From Phoronis australis (taxonomy: Eukaryota > Phoronida > Phoronidae), in assembly GCA_002633005.1 (NCBI GenBank), contig NMRA01000081.1:1011631-1075630 (forward strand): a DNA stretch of 64,000 nucleotides, written 5' to 3'. The notes below the pieces were generated by a model. That model searched no databases and had not been told where the DNA came from. It saw only the letters and a list, made by a program, of their open reading frames with translations. The translations under genes and the position numbers were made by a program. Below, in pieces: positions 51,130 through 64,000 of the stretch. Each line of letters starts with the position of its first letter. Positions within the stretch are counted from its first letter, which is position 1.

Positions 51130-52010
51130 AATACTTAAAATGTTTTGTAAATTTCGCGTAAAGTTGCTGGACCAGAATTATAAATCTAAACGAATCTCCC
51201 AACGCGGCATGTCCTTGTATGCTGTGTACAATAATCACCAAAAAATTTAATCAGCCTGCTCAGAAAACCTGTCAATAAAATGCCAATAGCTGCTTCGCGT
51301 TTGTGGAAAAAATGTTAAGCTTTGTGAAAACCAGTAATATCTTGTCTAGTTTCAATATGAAATGAATCAAAATTGGTATAAAACATGGGTTCAGCAACTT
51401 AAAGTTGAATGAGGGATGAGAAGGTAGCTTATTTTGTAGATTCAGCTCTAAATTGATGAAATTTTTCCACAGTGATATGAGTGTGCTTCAGTGCAGGACA
51501 GTCGATTTTCAGATTAAAAAGTTAGATATTTTAGTAACTATAGTTGAAACTAGTCAATTTTACATTATGTCGGGAGCAAATGTGGAAATAGCCAAGCAAG
51601 GATTGAATTATTGTGCAAGGTGTATTGCATTGTATTTTGGCTGTAACATGCTGTTGGATATTTTTAACTTATTCCTATGTGTAGTGTTCAAGTTACTACA
51701 GACACTGCATGCATCTGTTATGCATGACATTTTAATATTTATGCATTTGCCCAGTTAAATTATCAACCTTTCTCTAACACTTAAAACCATGTAATTTGTT
51801 TTATTCACAATTTGTTGTCATAAGGTCACAGTACTCGAATTGTCTTCCTGTAAGAAGTGGCCCTCTGTGATGAGCTTTAAAATTGGCTTAGTGTAGAGCA
51901 GTGTTGAATGAGAATACTCTCAAGGTTTTTTGGTGTTATTTTTACTAAAATGAGAACAGTTATTAAGCCGACATATTTCAGTGTTAATAAACGGTAACTC
52001 ATTTTCATTG
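51130..52010 (+). other. NOL10 3' UTR and polyadenylation signals
   Basis: After the TAG at 51127-51129 the sequence turns AT-rich without homology. AATAAA occurs at 51274-51279 (short UTR) and 51986-51991 (long UTR), the second followed by a T/G-rich stretch. The ORF at 51453-51758 inside this stretch has no recognisable feature and is not called. Confidence 0.5.
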
Positions 52011-52410
52011 TACAGTTCAGTTCTTGAATATTTTATGTAATGGGTGGAGATGCCAGAACCTCTGGAGGACAAGTGATGATAACCTAATCAGCAACAGGTG
52101 GCACTAGTAGTGTTCCTGAGTATATAATATGGAATGTGTCTGGCAGTGGGGATGACAGCAATCAGGTAGCTGTAGATCAGCCACCTAGATCTGTCCCCCA
52201 GCTGTTTTCTGGACGTCCCGGCACAATCATTTAACAAAATATGTGAAGTGCCCTGTCATTACTGGTAAAACTGAATGCTTTCTGAGTTGACAACTAATTG
52301 TTGTTTGTAATGGCTATTCTACTAGAGATCATCAAATATTGTGTGTTTTACAACTTCAATTCAGAAGTAATGGTAATACAAACAGTCATTCACATTATTT
52401 TTTGAGATGT

Positions 52411-52416
52411 TTTATT
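52411..52416 (-). terminator. Polyadenylation signal of COPS5
   Basis: TTTATT on plus is AATAAA on minus, 324 nt past the COPS5 stop codon. It faces the NOL10 signal at 51986-51991 across about 420 bp, so the two genes converge without visible overlap. Between the signals there is no gene. Confidence 0.55.
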
Positions 52417-52739
52417 CAGAGACAAGCACTTTTTATAGAACAAACATTTCAACATAACACATCCATAGTTGGTCTGTATAACACTTCCTGAAGAAACAGT
52501 CTCTGAGGTGGAAAAGTAGGAGTGACCAACTGCAAACAAACTTTCCATCCAGCTTCAGTTGTGTTAAAATCTGCACTCCCAATTTGCATAGGACAGCATT
52601 TTGTTAGTCTCTATATGCAGGGTTTACGCAAGCTCTGTGCCAAATCATGACTCCAACTAAGCCAAGTGGTGAGGTTTATCCTTGTCGAGAATCCTGAGCT
52701 CATTACAAAAGCAGCCAAATCCATCATTAACCTCACTGG

Positions 52740-59010
<6,271 letters not shown>

Positions 59011-59033
59011 GGTGAGCCTTGAGATACTGCCAA
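59011..59033 (-). other. COPS5 5' leader segment with candidate 3' splice site
   Basis: Minus-strand CTACTATTTCTAG ends at 59034. The 23 nt after it lead to the ATG at 59010. A non-coding first exon would have to lie upstream (above 59040). I cannot place it, and the region up to 59900 shows no clear promoter element. Confidence 0.35.
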
Positions 59034-59039
59034 CTAGAA

Positions 59040-59940
59040 ATAGTAGAAACAACTGTGGTCATCATTAAGTGACTTGTTTGGACATTTAGAAAAGCAAACT
59101 AGTGCATCTTAGAGCAAACTCTTCATCTGTGTTATGTTTTGCTCAGATAACCACCTGGCTGTTAATATAGTTTACATAATTGCACTCTTTGGTCACAACC
59201 AGTTAAACCTGCTGGCTAAAAAAACAAAAAAAGACAAAATTAGAACTGTGACTCTTGTGAAATCGGTCTCATATCCTTTACTGTTACAGGGTTCTATTTT
59301 TGTCACCAAAGAAAGGATCGAACCATCAACAACTCAAGTAAACGCGTCAGAGTTTATTTGGGGTTGCCACCCTTAAATTGTGAATTCGAAAATGAACGTA
59401 TTGTCTGCGAATTGAATTGGTAACAGGAATGACAAGGAACATTACCAGACAGATTTTAAGAGAGTAAAAGGCCCAATCTGATTTTCATTTCTTAGCCATC
59501 AAAACAGAACATGGATTTTTACTATTATTGCTTGGATAAAAGGACCAACTAATCCTTTCTAAGAGATCTTACAGCCTTTAGTCGAAGTATTAGCAAAGTG
59601 ACGTGATCCAGAATTGGAGTTTCTGGCAGTGACTACAATCAAACTAACTTTGATGGTGTGGCAAGGACACGGAAATATTAGTAAAAAACATCCAGGATAA
59701 GGAGAGTATGCACCAAGAAGTGTATGCTAAGTTATGTTAACAAACATGGTGACGTTACCGCAGCTGTTGGAAGGGGAAGGATTGTCAGGGTAACTTACAT
59801 GTCTGAAAAAGTGATGATGGTTAACCTCATTTTATGAGTCATTTATAAAACACAAGTCTGCGACTGCAAGACAACACCCGGACTTAAAGAACCCATTTCC
59901 ACTGAATAAGGGGCACTACGTGGCGCTCAAATTTTGTTTG
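59040..59940. other. Region upstream of COPS5, no gene recognised
   Basis: AT-rich. The ORF at 59134-59376 has no recognisable motif. This interval may hold the COPS5 promoter and a first non-coding exon, which cannot be fixed from sequence alone. Confidence 0.3.
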
Positions 59941-60450
59941 AGCCATGGCCAGGCCTTTATCCAGGATTTCGAGAATAGGGTGTCCAAAACGGGGTTCCCA
60001 ATATTCCAGGGCGTCCATGATTCCGACGCGCAACCCCCCACCCCCAGCAATCCCTCCAAACACACAGATTTTTTTTACAAAAAATGCATAGACCAAGGTT
60101 TGTACATCTAAGTTTATGAAACAGCCTTCTGTAGTGAGCATTTTCACTAAAAAAAACTGTAGACTAAGACTTTTACAAAGCTATCAACCAAGTGGGAGCA
60201 TAGCAACATTGTATATACTTTGTATATTACATTGTATATTTCTTCCTGCTTTGAAAAAAGAGCCCCCACTGTGAGCCTTCAGAGGCTTCCTAGTAATCAT
60301 TACAATGTGCGAGTCCAAACTTAAAAGGTTCCTACTGACAGTGGGCGTCTAAATGATACATTGGGCGTCCTTGTCAGGGCATCCATATTAGTGCTAGGGC
60401 ATCCATTTGGACGCCCAGGACATATGCTGCATAAAGGCCTGGCCATGGCT
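59941..60450. mobile_element. Inverted-repeat mini-element, AGCCATGGCCAGGCCTTTAT ends
   Basis: 59941-59960 and 60431-60450 are perfect 20-bp inverted repeats, 510 bp overall. The core has several 'GGGCGTCC'/'GGACGCCC' boxes and no significant ORF. No target duplication was found at the exact borders. It ends 58 bp before the Kolobok-like element. Confidence 0.6.
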
Positions 60451-60859
60451 GCATTTCACTCCCCAAGTTTGATGAAAAAATTAATGACAACTGTGATGGC
60501 TAAGCATTTTAAAGGAGAATGCCACCCAAAACACAAGCTATTTTATATCAATTTAGATCAAGTAGTTCCACTCCATAACATCAAGTTCAGTTGTTTTACC
60601 CGACACCTAACGGCAGACGGAGGTGTTGAAATCAACCAATGACGTAATCGGTTCGAACGAGGTCTGTTCAGCCGTTCACAACACGCTTACTGGTGTCAAC
60701 TCATCGCTTGAATTCATTGTTTTGCACCAATAAGTCATCGAAATTCGATATAAACCCCTTACAAATACATTGAGTTCTTAAAAAAAATAGTGTTGTTTTA
60801 TTTCACTGTTACGGATTTAGGTATTTGAACGTACCGTAGCCTACAGAGTTCGGTAGGCC

Positions 60860-61278
60860 ATGGTCGATCCCTGGAGTTTGGGTCTGTTAGGTGATAAATA
60901 CGAACCATTCTTCTGTGAAATAAAAACGGGGGAACAAAGCTGTGTGTTGTACTTTAAGACTTGGGATTTTTTCAGTTCTAAACACACAAAATGCTTGTTA
61001 CTCCCCGCCAGTGGCTCCGAACCCGATCAGGCCCATCGCAGCTGCCGGGACTGGACATCACGAACATAAACCAGCTTATGTTGGAAACTAAACCTCCAGT
61101 CACAAAAGACTATAATACTGAGCCAAAGAAACACTGTGCACTTAATTATTTAGGTGAATTAGCCACGCAACTAAAAATCTACTTACTCGTTGGGGGCCAC
61201 GAAAAAGTCAGGTTGCACAGTAACAATGATTTGAATAATGTATTTGTATATCTAAATGAAGATTTCCCTAACGTGTGA
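60860..61278 (+). CDS. Unrecognised ORFs inside the Kolobok-like element
   Basis: Two overlapping frames: 60860-61069 (MVDPWSLGLLGDKYEPFF) and 60991-61278 (ends NNVFVYLNEDFPNV then stop). A single frameshift or a splice could join them. The amino-acid composition looks protein-like, with few low-complexity runs, but I know no family for it. It is convergent with the THAP remnant in the same element, so it is most likely transposon cargo or a second element ORF. It could also be chance. Confidence 0.25.
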
Positions 61279-61664
61279 CCATAGCATATAAAATCGAGTT
61301 ATTGTTTCACAATAGCTTTCCGTCAGCAAACACTGAATTAGCATGCGCTCACACGGCCTTGGTGCCCGGTCAATTACCTTTATAGCATCTAAAGCTGGCT
61401 GGGTAAGGCAAGGGTTTATTCACTGCTGGCTTCTCAAAACATTTGCACTCACAAATACTCCAAAAGCATTACAAATTGTATCAAATGAGACAGACTTTGT
61501 TTCAGTTTTATATAAGCATTGGTTAGGGTGAGAATAATTCATTTTGAAACAGAACGCAGAATAATAAACGTCTACATGGCAACTTGCCCGGCGCCAATCT
61601 TGACTTAGTCGAGAACTCATCCGATGAAGAGTTCACGAGTCGGATCGTTAGGTTTCACAGGCTA

Positions 61665-61991
61665 TCAGTTCGAACTGGCATACACTGACCAAGAAATACT
61701 AGAGAGGAGCCATGAACATGCACACACAACGGAACGCATGGATAGTTCTTTGGTAAGCCAGAATTTGTGAGAGAAATCACTGTCGACGAAATACCAGCCA
61801 CAAACATGGAGATGTTTCACGGCCTCATACTTGCTATTAACAGCGTACTTTTCATTCTTCACTACCACGAGCCACTTCCTAAGCATTTCGGGCTCTCGAG
61901 GAAGTCCAAAAAACGATATACCTGCTTTCTTCGCAGCTTCATAGTAGTTCGTAAAAGCGGGAACGATGCACCGCAATATAGCGGATGAACC
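61665..61991 (-). pseudogene. THAP-domain remnant of the Kolobok-like element
   Basis: Minus-strand reading SSAILRCIVPAFTNYYEAAK, then AGISFFGLP, LRKWLVVVKNEK and HVCGWYFVDSDF, has the spacing of a THAP (C2CH) finger: CxxxxC, ISFF.LP, ..KW, .VC..HF..DF. Two of the four zinc ligands are missing: the second Cys is Phe (TTT for TGT) and the His is Tyr (TAT for CAT), each one base away from the working residue. No ATG precedes it in a usable position and the transposase core that should follow is absent. It is read as a decayed domain, not an active gene. Confidence 0.65.
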
Positions 61992-62152
61992 ACTGACGTT
62001 GCTGCGTCATTTCTCATCTTCCTCACAGGTTAACGCGACATCTCTCAGCAAGGTGAGGTCGACCATATCAGAGGCGATGTGGATATAGACCGATTAAGAT
62101 AGTAAAAAAGACTAATTAAATCGGGTGGCATTCTCCTTTAAGGTTACGTACG

Positions 62153-62270
62153 ACTATTGTAAAATATCCAGGTTCAGCTAACTTCGGCACATCATGTCTC
62201 AGAAATGGGTAATCGCATTAATTTAATATGAAGTTTATCTAATGCTGGTGTTCTACAAAATACAGTCAAG
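62153..62270 (-). repeat. Dispersed repeat copy 4 (inverted)
   Basis: On the minus strand 'aacttcatattaaattaatg', then 'cgattacccatttctgagac' and 'atgatgtgccgaagt' match the family at 2845, 18773 and 48020. It starts right after the Kolobok-like element. Confidence 0.45.
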
Positions 62271-63340
62271 ACGTGTTTTTAAATTGATAAAAATAAGACT
62301 TTAATGATGTTTATGACAAAAATTAATAGTAGAATAAAACAAAGACAGAAAATGTAATAGCATTTTTGAGATTCCATCCGCAACAATTACATCAATCAAA
62401 ATTTGGTCAATTCATTGACATCACTGTTATGTTACGATTGCTTAAAAGAGATGGTCATGTGACCCAATCCCTGGTAGATTAATAATACAATCATCAAAAT
62501 CAAATTCTAAAAGCATTCTTCAGATATACTTTTCTTAAGCTAAATTCTATGTACCTTTGTAGATATTTGGCTGAATGCCCAGACTTATCAATAAGATCCT
62601 AAATAAGAGAATTTGTAAGCTGTGTGTGAAGGGTAGGAATAGTGACATCATATTCCCTGACACAAATATTGTGAAAATGGCCAGTGGTCCATTAGGAAAA
62701 CTGAATGAAGGAAAAACTTTTTTCGAACAGTCTTTCATTCAGTTGCTGAAATTGGTATATGGGGATATGATGTCATCAGTGTGAAACAAAATTTGCTGAA
62801 AAGCTTCCATGGAGGGCCTATGGGATGGCCACCGTCTTTACTGCGGACAGTCAAGACTGTAGCATAGGGTCTACACTGCGACTAGTGAGTAAACCAACCC
62901 TTAAACAGGATTGGAAGTCCATACAGCGAAAGTGTAGAATTAAGCCATTTGTACCACACATCTAATATTAATCTGCACACATCAAAACTGCGATCACGTG
63001 AACATATTTATCTGCTGAATGGTGAAATAATATGATGAATACAAACGCACAGAAAGAAACCCTCCAAAAGAACTTAATCACTCGAAGATTTGACTATTTA
63101 CTATTCGCTTGTCACTGCGCCATTAGCAGTTTTGAGAACTTGTGAAGCATTCACTTGACTGATTGGCTGGCATTCCGGTCACTACATAACGTCATTAGGT
63201 AAAAACTGAGATTATAAAATGGCAAACGATCGGATTCCTTGTTTTTTGAGAAAGGTAAAAAGAGGCGAAATATAACCAGTAAAATCGTTTGCGGTTCCTA
63301 AACATGTCATGACTCATGTCAAGGGAATTTGATTTGGTTA
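62271..63340. other. Intergenic, no gene recognised
   Basis: AT-rich sequence. The ORF at 62575-62784 (MPRLINKILNKRICKLCVKG) overlaps an opposite-strand ORF and has no recognisable domain. No tandem array was noticed. Confidence 0.35.
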
Positions 63341-63346
63341 GAAGTA

Positions 63347-63844
63347 CAGGGCTTGGAATGACCAATGACAAAAAACGCGGAAACTTTTACGGCCCAAAAC
63401 ATGCGCGCTACCCAGCCTTGAAATAGCCGATGTGAACCTAACAAAAGTCGGTAGGACTAAAAAAAAATGTACCACCATCAATAGCATGCGTCTGCGTCTT
63501 TTTGTCTCGTCCATCCACTCCTCCACTCCCACCCCCACACCTTTTTGGCTGCAGAGCCATATTATTTGTCTCCGCGGTTTACAATCACACGAGACGCCAT
63601 TGAAAATCCCGCCACGCTATCCCAGATGCCCCGGCAATGTTGACAATTTACGTTCCTCTGAAACATAAAGAGCAACTTCCGCTTTTCGAGGTGAACGTCG
63701 TCGGCAACGCCGCGGTAAGAAAGGAATTTGCCGCGGAAATTTTATATCAAATCCGATTTTTTATGAGGAAATATAATAAACTGCGTGGACAGAACATTTG
63801 AAAAAAGCGGAAATCCGCGATTCCGCGGAAAATTCCAAGCCCTG
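63347..63844 (-). mobile_element. hAT-like non-autonomous DNA transposon (copy 2)
   Basis: Same ends as the copy at 50288-50800 (CAGGGCTTGGAA / TTCCAAGCCCTG), in the opposite direction, flanked by GAAGTA on both sides (63341-63346 and 63845-63850), again 6 bp. The short ORF shared with copy 1 is broken here: a Tyr codon has become TAA after MASRVIVNRGDK. High similarity throughout points to recent activity of the family. Confidence 0.88.
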
Positions 63845-63850
63845 GAAGTA

Positions 63851-64000
63851 ACAAGAATTTTCCTCCCGTACTTTTAGTTCATGTCCATTTCACCAATCGG
63901 TGAAAAGCCCTCCAATGGTCCTTCAGCAATGTTTAAGAGCTGAGGGTTATTGTTTACAATTCAACTCCATAAACGTACATACTTGATATTAATATTTTCT
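63851..64000. other. Window edge, nothing recognised
   Basis: No exon, repeat or element end seen in the last 150 bases. Confidence 0.3.

Larger units (their letters stand above)
60509..62141. mobile_element. Kolobok/T2-like DNA transposon, 1.6 kb, degenerate
   Basis: Ends TTAAAGGAGAATGCCACCC (60509-60527) and its exact inverse (62123-62141). TTAA is both the outermost sequence and the expected target duplication. TTAAAGGRR is the end signature I know from T2 elements, placed in the Kolobok superfamily. Kolobok transposases often begin with a THAP zinc finger, and one lies here near the right end (61665-61991, minus). The catalytic core of a transposase is not visible, so the copy is non-autonomous. 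Two plus-strand ORFs at 60860-61069 and 60991-61278 (LNYLGELATQLKIYLLVGGH) are unrecognised. Confidence 0.8.

Overview
The window is animal nuclear DNA: genes split into many short exons with GT-AG introns, AATAAA polyadenylation signals, DNA transposons with clear target-site duplications, and no operons. The proteins align over almost their full length, and close to residue for residue, with the vertebrate proteins as I remember them. Tandem repeats sitting on exon-intron boundaries are a feature I recall being described for amphioxus genes. My best guess is therefore an amphioxus (Branchiostoma-like) genome. That is an inference from gene style and repeats, not from a search.

Three complete protein genes can be rebuilt exon by exon, with every reading phase closing. 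(1) ACSS2-like cytosolic/nuclear acetyl-CoA synthetase, minus strand, CDS 37464 down to 8389, 15 coding exon positions, 692 aa, with a 3' UTR running to about 6265. (2) NOL10-like nucleolar WD-repeat protein, plus strand, CDS 37754 to 51129, 19 exons, 691 aa. (3) COPS5 (CSN5/JAB1), the deneddylase subunit of the COP9 signalosome, minus strand, CDS 59010 down to 52740, 7 exons, 333 aa, JAMM motif intact. ACSS2 and NOL10 are head to head with 289 bp between start codons. NOL10 and COPS5 converge, with about 420 bp between their polyadenylation signals. All three are housekeeping genes and there is no sign that they act in one pathway.

Layout: 1-820, probable 3' end of an unidentified plus-strand gene; 820-6260, intergenic, with a roughly 175-bp satellite at 4440-5500; 6265-37464, ACSS2; 37465-37753, shared promoter region; 37754-52010, NOL10; 52395-59033, COPS5; 59034-64000, mostly transposon-derived (an inverted-repeat element, a Kolobok/T2-like element carrying a dead THAP domain, and a hAT-like element).

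The most interesting signals are in how the genes are spliced. ACSS2 has two alternative 73-nt versions of exon 4, both open and both with good splice sites. Using both or neither puts a stop codon into the frame almost at once, so they look like mutually exclusive exons giving two versions of residues 175-198. In addition, tandem repeats at four splice junctions have copied the junction itself: the NOL10 exon 10 acceptor (55 bp x 6), the COPS5 exon 3 donor (43-48 bp x 7, six keeping GTGAG), the ACSS2 exon 7 donor and the ACSS2 exon 13 donor. A fifth, G-rich array starts about 20 bp after the NOL10 exon 14 donor.
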